From Lachnospiraceae bacterium (GTDB taxonomy: Bacteria; Bacillota; Clostridia; Lachnospirales; Lachnospiraceae): a stretch of 64,000 nt of DNA. The stretch lies in the NCBI GenBank assembly GCA_900759665.1, contig CAAEWE010000081.1, positions 127,879 to 191,878 on the forward strand, read 5' to 3'. This document shows positions 8,664 to 16,904 of this stretch, piece by piece (positions within the stretch are counted from its first letter, which is position 1; the number at the start of each line of letters is the position of its first letter). Both the position numbers and the translations under genes were made by a program. The notes beneath the pieces are model-generated. The model was not told the DNA's origin. It saw only the letters and a program-made list of their open reading frames with translations, and did no database searches.

Positions 8664-9467
8664 ATGGACATGAATGAAAGTATGAGATCAGTTACCATTG
8701 CCCGTCAGATTGACCGTCCCAGTGCAAAGCAGTTTATTGATGAAATGTTTGATGATTTTATGGAATTTCATGGGGACCGCCTGTTTGGGGATGACGGTGC
8801 GATCGTTGGCGGAATTGCCGCTTTAAATGGGATACCTGTGACGGTGGTCGGGATTCAGAAGGGACATACCTTAGAGGAAAATGTCAACTGCAATTTTGGA
8901 CAGCCAAACCCTGAGGGGTATCGCAAGGCACTCCGGTTGATGAAGCAGGCAGAGAAATTTCACCGCCCGGTGATCACTCTGATCAATACAGCAGGAGCGT
9001 TTCCAGGTGTTGGTGCAGAGGAACGGGGGCAGGGAGAAGCCATTGCCAGAAATCTGATGGAAATGTCCCGGTTAAAAACACCGGTCATCAGTATCTTTAT
9101 TGGAGAAGGCGGCAGTGGTGGGGCACTTGCTCTTGCCGTGGGGGATCAGGTATGGATGCTCGAGCATGCAGTGTATTCGATTTTGTCTCCAGAGGGATTT
9201 TCCAGTATCTTGTGGAAGGATCCTACCAGAGTGGCTGAGGCAGCCGAGCGTATGAAAATGACAGCGAAAGATCTCCTGAAAAATCACGTGGCAGACCGGA
9301 TGTTTGCAGAGCCAGAGGACGGTCTGGAACATCATCTGGAGGAAGTGGCAGGAGAATTAAAGCAGGCATTGATCGATACGCTGCCGGGACTTCTTGATAC
9401 AGAAATGGATGTGCTTCTGCAGAAACGATATGAACGTTTCCGCCAGTTTGGAAACTTTGTGGAATAG
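8664..9467 (+). CDS. accA: Acetyl-CoA carboxylase carboxyltransferase alpha subunit
   Basis: Partner of AccD in the carboxyltransferase. Carboxyltransferase features include the GEGGSGGALAL glycine-rich turn near residue 148. At 267 residues it is shorter than E. coli AccA (about 319) because the long N-terminal helical region is reduced. The in-frame ATG at 8670 has better spacing from GAGGA (8658-8662), so the protein may begin two residues later. Last gene of the fab/acc operon; a bidirectional terminator follows. Confidence 0.95.
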   Translation: MDMNESMRSVTIARQIDRPSAKQFIDEMFDDFMEFHGDRLFGDDGAIVGGIAALNGIPVTVVGIQKGHTLEENVNCNFGQPNPEGYRKALRLMKQAEKFHRPVITLINTAGAFPGVGAEERGQGEAIARNLMEMSRLKTPVISIFIGEGGSGGALALAVGDQVWMLEHAVYSILSPEGFSSILWKDPTRVAEAAERMKMTAKDLLKNHVADRMFAEPEDGLEHHLEEVAGELKQALIDTLPGLLDTEMDVLLQKRYERFRQFGNFVE

Positions 9468-9510
9468 AAACAAATACCAATCTGGTCAGAGTATTTAAAT
9501 TTTGAAACAA

Positions 9511-9566
9511 AATAAAGGCTCAGGATTGCCATGGTTTATAGTAAATGACAATTCTGAGCTTTTATT
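9511..9566. terminator. Bidirectional terminator between accA and the S1 protein gene
   Basis: Arms AATAAAGGCTCAGGATTG (9511-9528) and CAATTCTGAGCTTTTATT (9549-9566) pair with a few G-U steps, flanked by A-rich and T-rich runs on both sides. It can stop the converging fab/acc operon and the minus-strand cvfB-like gene. Confidence 0.75.
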
Positions 9567-9585
9567 TACTTTATAGAAAAGTCTT

Positions 9586-10431
9586 TTATTTAAGTCGGAT
9601 GCCATCCTTCTCGATGGTGATATATCCCTCCTTCATCAGACGGCCAATGGCACGTTTGAATGCATTTTTGCTCATGTGGAAGTGGGATTTGATCTCCTCC
9701 GGTGCACTCTTGTCGTGGTAAGGAAGGAAACCATCGGCGTCCTCCAGGCGTTGCAGGATGAATTCGGCGTCCTCCTCCATCTGCTCCGGAATCTTCTTTT
9801 TGACACTTAAGGAAAGACGTCCATCCTCGAGAACCTGGGAGACCCTGGCGTAAACCGGTTGGTTGATGCGGTACTTCTCAAAGACCTCCTTCTTCGGGAT
9901 CAGTGCCGAATACTTATCATCGACTGCTACAAACACACCGAAATTCTCACTGATTTCATAGACGCGGCCAAAGACCTCATCATCCTTCTGATAATCCGAA
10001 TCATTCTGCAGGCGGTCATAAACATGCATGGAGGCACAGAGACGCTCACTCTTGTCAAGATACATGGTCACCAGCACGGCATCCCCCGCCTCTACCTTAT
10101 AAAGCTGCTGTTTGAAGGGAAGCAGCAGATCCTTCGAAAGTCCCATCTCCAGAAAGGCACCGATCTTTGTGACCTCCTTTACTTTTAAGCGGGCAATGCC
10201 TCCCAGTTCAAGCTCCGGCTCTTCCATGGTAGCGATCGGCCGATCCTCCGAATCGCGGTAAACAAATACCGTCAATGCGTCCTTTAACTGTGTACCCTTT
10301 GGAACCTGCGCCTTTGGCAACAGGATCTTATCTGCGTCATCTCCTCCCGGTGTGTTCAGATAGACACCGAAGTCGGTAGTCTTTACTACGATCAGTTCCT
10401 GCGTTTTACCAAGTTGTATTTTTTCAGACAT
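9586..10431 (-). CDS. CvfB-family S1 RNA-binding protein
   Basis: Member of the CvfB/YitL family: consecutive S1-type OB-fold modules (about residues 1-65, 70-140 and 150-215) followed by a C-terminal winged-helix-like domain (about 225-281). Homologues bind RNA and influence expression of virulence and exoprotein genes in staphylococci. The ATG ending at 10431 has GAGG at a six-base spacing; an ATG two codons upstream sits too close to it. About 281 residues, full length. Single gene on the minus strand, convergent with the fab operon; a perfect palindrome lies upstream. Confidence 0.85.
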   Translation of the reverse strand: MSEKIQLGKTQELIVVKTTDFGVYLNTPGGDDADKILLPKAQVPKGTQLKDALTVFVYRDSEDRPIATMEEPELELGGIARLKVKEVTKIGAFLEMGLSKDLLLPFKQQLYKVEAGDAVLVTMYLDKSERLCASMHVYDRLQNDSDYQKDDEVFGRVYEISENFGVFVAVDDKYSALIPKKEVFEKYRINQPVYARVSQVLEDGRLSLSVKKKIPEQMEEDAEFILQRLEDADGFLPYHDKSAPEEIKSHFHMSKNAFKRAIGRLMKEGYITIEKDGIRLK

Positions 10432-10497
10432 AATCATCCTCTTTTCTGAGCGGTTTTTGCTCTATTCCTTATCATTCAAAGCATTGTAACCGATGCA

Positions 10498-10515
10498 GCA
10501 GATAAATTTATCTGC
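10498..10515. promoter_or_regulatory. Perfect 18-base palindrome, candidate operator
   Basis: GCAGATAAATTTATCTGC is a perfect inverted repeat without a loop, about 67 bases upstream of the cvfB-like start and about 200 bases upstream of the ridA promoter. The symmetry suits a dimeric repressor. No terminator-type T-run follows it. The rest of 10432-10712 shows no gene. Confidence 0.4.
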
Positions 10516-10712
10516 CCATCTCCGCTTTGCCCTTCCGGGAATAAATAATCCTGATAATCATACCACAATTGGGGAAAATGGGAAAGTATAAGATCGCGTA
10601 AATGGTATCAATAGACTTTTCGAAATCTGTAAGAGACAAGACAATTTTGGTGTCACAGATTCACGGTTGTTCAAAAAATCTAAGGCAAAAATTATATCTG
10701 GTGTTTCGAGAG

Positions 10713-10741
10713 TTGAACCCCTTGTAGAAACGTGCTATACT
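10713..10741 (+). promoter_or_regulatory. Promoter of ridA
   Basis: TTGAAC (10713-10718), 17-base spacer, TATACT (10736-10741); a good sigma-A match 117 bases before the ridA start. A small stem, GCAGC (10819-10823) with GCTGC (10835-10839), sits in the leader just before the ribosome site. Confidence 0.65.
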
Positions 10742-10857
10742 CTGTGGGAAGGTTGTCTGCCGGCAGAAGCAGACATGACAGACTTCCATACAGAATACGG
10801 ATCAAAATATGAAACCCTGCAGCGATAAAAGATTGCTGCGGGAGAATGGAGGACATT

Positions 10858-11235
10858 ATGAAGAATGTAATCAGTACAGATAAGGCACCGGCAGCGATCG
10901 GTCCATATTCACAGGCAATCGAGGTCAATGGTCTCGTATATACATCCGGAGTGATCCCTGTAAATCCGGCAACAGGAGAAATTGTTGGAAGCACAGCAGC
11001 ACAGCAGGCAGATCAGGCGATCGGAAATCTGAAAAACCTTGTGGAAGCCGCAGGAAGTTCCATGGATAAAGTGATCAAGACGGTTGTATTCATTAAGAAT
11101 ATGGATGATTTCGGAAAGATCAACGAGGTTTATGGGAAATATTTCCCGGAGCCATATCCGGCACGTTCCTGTGTTGAGGTGGCACGCCTTCCTAAGGATG
11201 TTCTGATCGAGATTGAGGCGATTGCAGCAAAATAA
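10858..11235 (+). CDS. ridA: RidA family reactive-intermediate deaminase
   Basis: Hydrolyses reactive 2-aminoacrylate-type enamines formed by PLP enzymes, protecting against metabolite damage; trimeric YjgF/YER057c fold. GPYSQA at residues 15-20 and the substrate-carboxylate-binding R103 in ARSCVEV are visible; acidic residues E118/E120 follow. 125 residues. The ATG at 10858 follows GGAGG (10848-10852); an upstream in-frame ATG at 10846 overlaps this site and is rejected. Monocistronic, with its own promoter and a strong terminator. Confidence 0.93.
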   Translation: MKNVISTDKAPAAIGPYSQAIEVNGLVYTSGVIPVNPATGEIVGSTAAQQADQAIGNLKNLVEAAGSSMDKVIKTVVFIKNMDDFGKINEVYGKYFPEPYPARSCVEVARLPKDVLIEIEAIAAK

Positions 11236-11273
11236 AAGATCTGAGGAATAAAATAAGTAACTCAGTGGATTTT

Positions 11274-11322
11274 ACAGGGATGCCAAAAAGTGCGTTATCA
11301 CTTTTTGGCATCCCTGTTTCGT
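11274..11322 (+). terminator. Strong terminator after ridA
   Basis: A perfect 19-base-pair stem: arms at 11274-11292 and 11299-11317, six-base loop, then TTCGTTG. The most stable hairpin seen in the core part of the window. Confidence 0.9.
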
Positions 11323-11523
11323 TGTATGAAGAAATAAATGATAGGATTTTATTTGCAGTAATTGTTTATGATAGATAACGGTTGAATTGTCTGACAATTT
11401 GCAGATAAAAAAGACAATTTCATTTTAGAAAAATGGATTGACAATGAAATAATTGTATATATTGCACAAATAAATTGATTTATATTAGTAGAAATGTCAA
11501 AAATAAGAGATAAATGTGAATAG

Positions 11524-11595
11524 TTATCCACATTTTGTGGATTTAAAAATGGTGGAAAAATGGAGTTATTCACGAAGTTATCCACATTATCCACA
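11524..11595. other. DnaA-box cluster in a 600-base AT-rich gap
   Basis: Three perfect copies of the consensus DnaA box TTATCCACA occur at 11524-11532, 11578-11586 and 11587-11595, the last two directly abutting. A near match TTATTCACG is at 11566-11574. The surrounding gap (11323-11883) is strongly AT-rich and shows no credible gene. No dnaA, dnaN or recF is in the window, so it is probably not oriC. A DnaA-titrating or reactivating site, or DnaA control of the hpf-secA side, are alternatives. Confidence 0.6.
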
Positions 11596-11883
11596 TTTTT
11601 TGCGTGTTTTTTACACAAAAACAAACTTGTCAACAAGAAAATTTGTTTTGTGAAAAAAGATAAAAATGGAAAAAGTGAAGAAAAATCTTGACAGACAAAT
11701 TGTGTGACAATTAACGAATGATACCCTTCCTATATTCAAATTTTTTCTCAATAACTCAAACTTCCCACACCAAGAACTATAATATGCCCGCCCTGGAGGC
11801 TCGATCGTCCAGACACGTATTCATCGAAACATTGCAAAGCAAAGAAATTCGAATATGTTTTTGTGCAACTTGTTCATTTTTGC

Positions 11884-11912
11884 TTGCAAAATGCCGTGGA
11901 TTGTAGTATAAT
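11884..11912 (+). promoter_or_regulatory. Promoter of hpf
   Basis: TTGCAA (11884-11889), 17-base spacer, TATAAT (11907-11912), 35 bases before the hpf start and followed by an AAAGGAG ribosome site. Confidence 0.7.
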
Positions 11913-11947
11913 ATAACCATTCTAAACAGTAAAGGAGTTGGGGACTT

Positions 11948-12475
11948 ATGCAGTATATCATCAGTGGTAAGAACATCGACGTAACAGAAGGATTGAAGGC
12001 TGCCGTTCAGGATAAGCTGGGCAAGCTGGAGAGATATTTTACACCGGAGACAGAAGTTCATGTGACCCTGAGTGTAGAGAAGGAGAGACAGAAAATAGAG
12101 ATTACCATCCCAATGAAAGGAAATATTGTCAGAGCAGAGCAGGTCAGTGATGACATGTATGTTTCTATTGATCTTGTAGAGGAAATTATTGAGCGTCAGC
12201 TTCGCAAATATAAGAACAAGATTGTCGATCAGCAGCAGTCAGCAGTAAGCTTGAGCAAAGCATTTGTTGAGGAGGATATCGAGGAGGATGATGAGATCAA
12301 GATCATCCGTTCCAAGAGATTCGCCATGAAGCCGATGGAGGCGGAGGAGGCCTGCTTACAGATGGAGCTTCTCGGACACAGTTTCTATGTATTCCGTAAT
12401 GCAACAACGGATGAAGTCAATGTTGTATACAAGAGAAAAGGAAATACGTATGGATTGATTGAGCCGGAGTTTTAA
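11948..12475 (+). CDS. hpf: Long-form ribosome hibernation promoting factor
   Basis: Binds the decoding region of idle 30S subunits and, through its C-terminal domain, dimerises 70S ribosomes into 100S particles. 175 residues: N-terminal HPF/YfiA domain (about 1-100), an acidic linker (EEDIEEDDE), then the C-terminal dimerisation domain (about 120-175) typical of the long form. Directly preceded by a good promoter and closed by a terminator, so it is expressed alone. Adjacent to secA, as in many Firmicutes. Confidence 0.93.
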   Translation: MQYIISGKNIDVTEGLKAAVQDKLGKLERYFTPETEVHVTLSVEKERQKIEITIPMKGNIVRAEQVSDDMYVSIDLVEEIIERQLRKYKNKIVDQQQSAVSLSKAFVEEDIEEDDEIKIIRSKRFAMKPMEAEEACLQMELLGHSFYVFRNATTDEVNVVYKRKGNTYGLIEPEF

Positions 12476-12550
12476 TGAGCTGGCTTTGGAAAAGGTAAAA
12501 TAAGCATAGGAAGGTATTATACAGTGGGGTGTATAATATAAAGTATAAAA

Positions 12551-12585
12551 GGGCGGGTGTCAGTTTTTGATACCCGCTCTTTTTG
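12551..12585 (+). terminator. Terminator after hpf
   Basis: GGGCGGGTGTCA (12551-12562) pairs with TGATACCCGCTC (12568-12579) apart from G-U steps, then a T-run (CTTTTTG). A weaker inverted repeat TATTATAC/GTATAATA lies just upstream (12515-12538). Nothing gene-like is seen in 12586-12704. Confidence 0.85.
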
Positions 12586-12704
12586 TGGTGGAAAAATGCT
12601 CATAACACAGCATAAAAAGGGGGAATGCTGGTTTTGTCCTTTTTATGGATGGAAAGGCAAGAGAGCTTTAGCGGCACATAGCGACATGCGGTGATGGGAC
12701 TCTT

Positions 12705-12965
12705 ATGGTTCTGAAATTACAGGTGATAAAGCCGAAGGTGAAATTGAAGAAAAATAAGATTACAATGCGTAAGGGAGAAAAAGCCAGAATCAAAATAAAG
12801 AAGAAATTATCTTCTGATCAGGTGAAAAAATATCGTGTTGATCATAAAAAAGTTGTACGGGTAACTGGAAACGGAAAGATTACCGGCAGGAAAAAAGGTC
12901 GTACATATGTTATGGTCATTATGAAAAGCGGCGTTAGAAAACGATGCCGGATTATAGTAAGATGA
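12705..12965 (+). CDS. Orphan basic Big2-like domain protein
   Basis: An 86-residue, very Lys/Arg-rich ORF. The pattern K-N-K-I-T-M-R-K-G-E ... V-R-V-T-G-N-G-K-I-T-G-R-K-K-G-R-T-Y resembles a single bacterial Ig-like group 2 (Big2) domain as found in repeats of surface proteins. There is no signal peptide and no strong ribosome site, so it may be a surviving fragment of a larger secreted protein. It is isolated between two terminators. The secreted protein at 37026-39221 carries a related domain. Expression is uncertain. Confidence 0.5.
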   Translation: MVLKLQVIKPKVKLKKNKITMRKGEKARIKIKKKLSSDQVKKYRVDHKKVVRVTGNGKITGRKKGRTYVMVIMKSGVRKRCRIIVR

Positions 12966-12981
12966 TGAAGATATGATGGAA

Positions 12982-13034
12982 GGTCTCTGGAGTATTATGC
13001 TGACAATAGTACTTCAGGGGCTTTTTCTTTTTCC
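12982..13034 (+). terminator. Terminator before secA
   Basis: Imperfect stem GTCTCTGGAGTATT with AGTACTTCAGGGGC (ending 13021), with G-U pairs, followed by CTTTTTCTTTTT. It closes the orphan Big2-like ORF and isolates secA. Confidence 0.7.
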
Positions 13035-13060
13035 TGTTTTGTGTCTGCAGAAAATAAAAG

Positions 13061-13089
13061 TTGCTTATAAATCGGAAAAATGCTATACT
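13061..13089 (+). promoter_or_regulatory. Promoter of secA
   Basis: TTGCTT (13061-13066), 17-base spacer, TATACT (13084-13089). A small stem ACCTG...CAGGT follows in the leader before the secA ribosome site. Confidence 0.65.
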
Positions 13090-13167
13090 TGAGTGTAATT
13101 TCGGAATTAGATGAAATTATATTTACCTGTCGTCAGGAGCAGGTAATTGGAAAGGTAAGGTTAGAGT

Positions 13168-15732
13168 ATGAGTTTATTTACAAAAATTTTTGGCACTCAT
13201 AGTCAGCACGAGCTGAAGCGGATCACTCCGATCGTTGATAAGATCGAGGCATTGGCTCCGGAGTATGAGAAGCTGAGTGATGAGGAATTGCAGGCAAAGA
13301 CTCCAGAGTTTAAGGAGAGGCTGGCAAATGGTGAGACACTGGATGATATTCTGGTGGAGGCATTTGCGACAGTCAGAGAGGCTGCAGACCGTGTTTTGAA
13401 TATGAGACATTATCGTGTACAGCTGATCGGTGGTGTGATCCTGCATCAGGGGCGTATCACAGAGATGCGTACCGGTGAAGGTAAAACTCTGGTATCTACG
13501 CTTCCGGCATATTTAAATGCACTGGAAGGCAAGGGCGTGCATATTGTCACAGTCAATGACTATCTGGCAAAGCGTGATGCTGAGTGGATGGGAAAGGTAC
13601 ATGAGTTTCTCGGCTTGAAGGTCGGTGTGATCTTAAATTCCATGGACAATGATGAGAGGCGGGAGGCATATAACTGCGATATCACATATGCTACCAACAA
13701 TGAGCTTGGATTCGATTATCTTCGAGATAACATGGTTGTCTATAAGAAGGATTTGGTGCAGAGAGAGCTTCACTATGCGATCATCGATGAGGTGGATTCT
13801 GTATTGATCGACGAGGCGCGTACTCCGTTGATCATTTCCGGACAGAGTGGCAAGTCTACAAAGCTTTACGAGGCTTGTGATATATTTGTAAAGCAGCTCA
13901 CCAGAGGTACCCGCAAGGAGCTTTCCAAGATGGATATCCTCATGGCAGAGGATGAGCAGGAGACAGGCGATTACGTGGTCGATGAGAAGGACAAAAACGT
14001 AAACCTGACCGAGGAGGGTGTCCATAAGGCAGAGCGCTTCTTTGGAGTGGATAACCTCGCAGATCCGGATAATCTGGAGCTGCAGCACAATATTAATCTT
14101 GCTCTTCGTGCTCATTCCCTGATGGCAAGAGATAAGGACTATGTGGTCAAGGATGACGAGGTACTGATCGTTGATGAGTTTACCGGGCGTATCATGCCGG
14201 GACGTCGTTTTTCGGATGGACTTCATCAGGCCATCGAAGCAAAGGAGCATGTAAAGGTCAAGAGAGAGAGTAAGACTCTGGCGACGATCACATTCCAGAA
14301 CTTCTTTAACAAATATGAGAAGAAATCAGGTATGACTGGTACGGCTCTCACAGAGGAGAAGGAGTTTAGGGATATCTATGGCATGGATGTTATCGAGGTT
14401 CCTACGAACCTGCCGATCGCACGTATTGATTATGATGATGCCGTATATAAGACAAAGAAAGATAAGTTTAATGCAGTGGTTGCAGATATCGTGGAGGCAC
14501 ATGAGAAGGGACAGCCGGTTCTTGTCGGTACCATTACTATTGAGACCTCCGAGATGCTCAGCCAGATGCTTCAGAAGAAGGGCATTCCTCATAAGGTGCT
14601 GAATGCGAAGTTCCATGAGTTAGAGGCAGAGATCATTGCTGACGCAGGTCAGATGGGTGCGGTAACCATCGCAACCAATATGGCCGGCCGTGGTACGGAT
14701 ATTAAGTTAGGAGAGGGCGTTAAAGAGCTTGGTGGTCTGAAGATCATCGGTACCGAGCGTCACGAGTCCCGCCGTATTGACAATCAGCTTCGTGGTCGTG
14801 CCGGTCGTCAGGGAGATCCGGGTGAGTCCCGTTTCTACATCTCTCTGGAGGATGATCTGATGCGTCTGTTTGGATCAGACCGTGTCAAGGGATTGTTTGA
14901 TGCAATGCCGGATGGAGAGCAGGTAGAGCATAAGATGCTTTCCAGTGCCATTGAGAGTGCACAGAAGAAGATTGAGGGTAATAACTTTGGTATTCGTAAG
15001 AATCTGCTGGAGTTCGACCAGGTCAACAACGAGCAGAGAGAAGTGATCTATAAAGAGCGTCGTATGGTTCTGGATGGAGAAGATATGCGTGGAACCATTA
15101 TGAGCATGCTCAAGGAGCAGGTTGAGAAGTGTGTTACCCGCGTGATCGGTGATGATCAGAGTGCAGAGGACTGGGATATTGCAGAGCTGAATAACATACT
15201 TCTCCCAATCATTCCGCTCAGACGTATTGCATTGACTGAGGAGCAGAAAAAGCACGGCACAAAGGCTGAGCTGATCAAACAGCTTCAGGATGAGGCTGTT
15301 AAGGTATATGAGGCAAAGGAAACCGAGTTTCCGGAGCCGGAGCAGTTCCGTGAGGTGGAGCGTGTAATCCTTTTGAAGGTGATCGACCGGAAGTGGATGG
15401 ATCATATTGATGATATGGATCAGCTCCGTCAGGGTATCGGACTTCAGGCATATGGACAGAGAGATCCGGTTGTAGAGTACAAGTTTGCCGGATTTGATAT
15501 GTTTGATGCCATGATCGATTCTATTGCAGAGGAGACCATTAAAGTTCTGACGCATATTAAGATCGAGCAGAAGGTAGAGAGGGAGCAGGTTGCCAAGGCA
15601 ACAGGTACCAATAAGGATGATTCTGCAGTCAATACGCCGAAGAAGAGAAAGACCAAAAAGATACAGCCAAACGATCCGTGTCCTTGTGGAAGCGGCAAGA
15701 AGTATAAACAGTGCTGTGGAAGGAAATATTAA
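13168..15732 (+). CDS. secA: Preprotein translocase ATPase SecA
   Basis: ATP-driven motor that pushes unfolded preproteins through SecYEG. 854 residues. Walker A M-R-T-G-E-G-K-T is at 100-107 and Walker B D-E-V-D at 207-210; the second RecA fold carries NMAGRGTDIKLG and the arginine-rich RGRAGRQGD motif. A C-terminal zinc-binding tail has C838, C840, C849, C850 after a Lys-rich linker; it usually contacts SecB or ribosomes. Own promoter; prfB follows 36 bases downstream, the common Firmicute order. Confidence 0.98.
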   Translation: MSLFTKIFGTHSQHELKRITPIVDKIEALAPEYEKLSDEELQAKTPEFKERLANGETLDDILVEAFATVREAADRVLNMRHYRVQLIGGVILHQGRITEMRTGEGKTLVSTLPAYLNALEGKGVHIVTVNDYLAKRDAEWMGKVHEFLGLKVGVILNSMDNDERREAYNCDITYATNNELGFDYLRDNMVVYKKDLVQRELHYAIIDEVDSVLIDEARTPLIISGQSGKSTKLYEACDIFVKQLTRGTRKELSKMDILMAEDEQETGDYVVDEKDKNVNLTEEGVHKAERFFGVDNLADPDNLELQHNINLALRAHSLMARDKDYVVKDDEVLIVDEFTGRIMPGRRFSDGLHQAIEAKEHVKVKRESKTLATITFQNFFNKYEKKSGMTGTALTEEKEFRDIYGMDVIEVPTNLPIARIDYDDAVYKTKKDKFNAVVADIVEAHEKGQPVLVGTITIETSEMLSQMLQKKGIPHKVLNAKFHELEAEIIADAGQMGAVTIATNMAGRGTDIKLGEGVKELGGLKIIGTERHESRRIDNQLRGRAGRQGDPGESRFYISLEDDLMRLFGSDRVKGLFDAMPDGEQVEHKMLSSAIESAQKKIEGNNFGIRKNLLEFDQVNNEQREVIYKERRMVLDGEDMRGTIMSMLKEQVEKCVTRVIGDDQSAEDWDIAELNNILLPIIPLRRIALTEEQKKHGTKAELIKQLQDEAVKVYEAKETEFPEPEQFREVERVILLKVIDRKWMDHIDDMDQLRQGIGLQAYGQRDPVVEYKFAGFDMFDAMIDSIAEETIKVLTHIKIEQKVEREQVAKATGTNKDDSAVNTPKKRKTKKIQPNDPCPCGSGKKYKQCCGRKY

Positions 15733-15768
15733 AACACAGATTTAAGGGAAAAGAAAGAGGTGAAAAAG

Positions 15769-16882
15769 ATGGTTGAGTTTGATGCGATCAAACAGTCCCT
15801 GGCAAATTATGCCCAGCCATTGTTAGAGATGGGGGATTCACTTTGACCTGGCTAACAAAAAAGACCGGGTTGAAGAGCTGGATAAGACAATGGAGGAACC
15901 GGGATTCTGGGATAATCCTGAAAAGTCTACAGCGATCGTACAGGAAAGTAAGCATCTGAAAGATGTGATCGAGCGATATGAGAAGCTCTGTGCAGACAGA
16001 GAGGATATGCTGATGCTCATTGAGATCGCAGAGGAAGAAAACGACACAGATATGGTTCCGGAGGTGCAGGAGAGCTATGACGAATTCTGCAGTGAGTATG
16101 AAGCCATCCGGATCGAGACGCTTCTCTGTGGCGAGTATGACAAGGACAATGCGATCCTTACGCTTCATGCAGGTGCCGGCGGCACCGAGAGCTGCGACTG
16201 GGCAAGCATGCTGTGCCGTATGTATCAGCGGTGGGCTGAGAAAAGAGGATTTCAGGTGGAAATGCTCGATTTTCTGGATGGTGATGAGGCGGGATACAAA
16301 TCTGTTACGCTGCAGATCAACGGAGAAAATGCCTATGGTTATCTGAAATCAGAGCACGGTGTTCACCGTCTGGTGCGTATTTCTCCGTTTAACGCAGCGG
16401 GTAAGAGACAGACCTCTTTTGTATCCTGTGATGTGATGCCGGATATTGAGGAGGATCTTGATATTGAGATCGCGGATGACGATATCCGTATTGATACCTA
16501 CCGGTCCAGTGGTGCCGGTGGACAGCATATCAATAAGACCTCATCGGCAATCCGTATCACCCATTATCCGACAGGAATTGTGGTACAGTGCCAGAATGAG
16601 CGGTCCCAGCATATGAACAAGGATAAGGCAATGCAGATGCTGAAGGCAAAGCTGTTTATCTTAAAACAGCAGGAACAGCAGGAAAAAGCCAACGGCATTC
16701 GCGGAGAGTCGAAGGAGATCGGTTGGGGAAGCCAGATCCGGTCCTATGTTATGCAGCCATATACAATGGTGAAGGATCACAGAACGAACGAAGAGATTTC
16801 CAATGTGCAGGGAGTGATGGATGGAAATATTGATCCGTTTATCAACGCATATCTTGCATGGATTACGAAAACGAATCATTAA
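15769..16882 (+). CDS. prfB: Peptide chain release factor 2, with +1 programmed frameshift
   Basis: Releases peptides at UGA and UAA. Zero-frame codons run from the ATG at 15769 to CTT at 15841-15843, followed by in-frame TGA (15844-15846). Skipping T15844 continues at GAC (15845) in the long downstream frame to 16882, giving about 370 residues. In that product the stop-codon recognition S-P-F falls at 205-207 and the catalytic G-G-Q at 250-252, the same numbers as E. coli RF2. This supports the frameshifted start over the internal ATG at 15890. An SD-like AAGAGG precedes the start. Confidence 0.96.
15831..15847 (+). promoter_or_regulatory. prfB autoregulatory frameshift site
   Basis: GGGGG (15831-15835) acts as an internal SD-like element, followed by the slippery CTT-TGA-C (15841-15847). 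Low RF2 slows termination at TGA and favours the +1 shift. The SD-to-CTT distance is five bases rather than the three seen in E. coli. Confidence 0.92.
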
Positions 16883-16904
16883 GACAAATGGATGGAGGAC
16901 AAAC

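Noticed and set aside
11349..11636. A 95-residue minus-strand frame rich in Asn-Val-Asp
   Set aside because: It is a by-product of repeated DnaA-box sequence in an AT-rich gap, with no ribosome site and no family similarity.
11323..11883. Chromosomal origin of replication
   Set aside because: DnaA boxes are present, but dnaA, dnaN and recF neighbours are absent, so oriC is not supported.
14875..15555. A 226-residue frame on the minus strand inside secA
   Set aside because: Shadow of secA: the plus-strand frame carries SecA motifs and the minus one has none.
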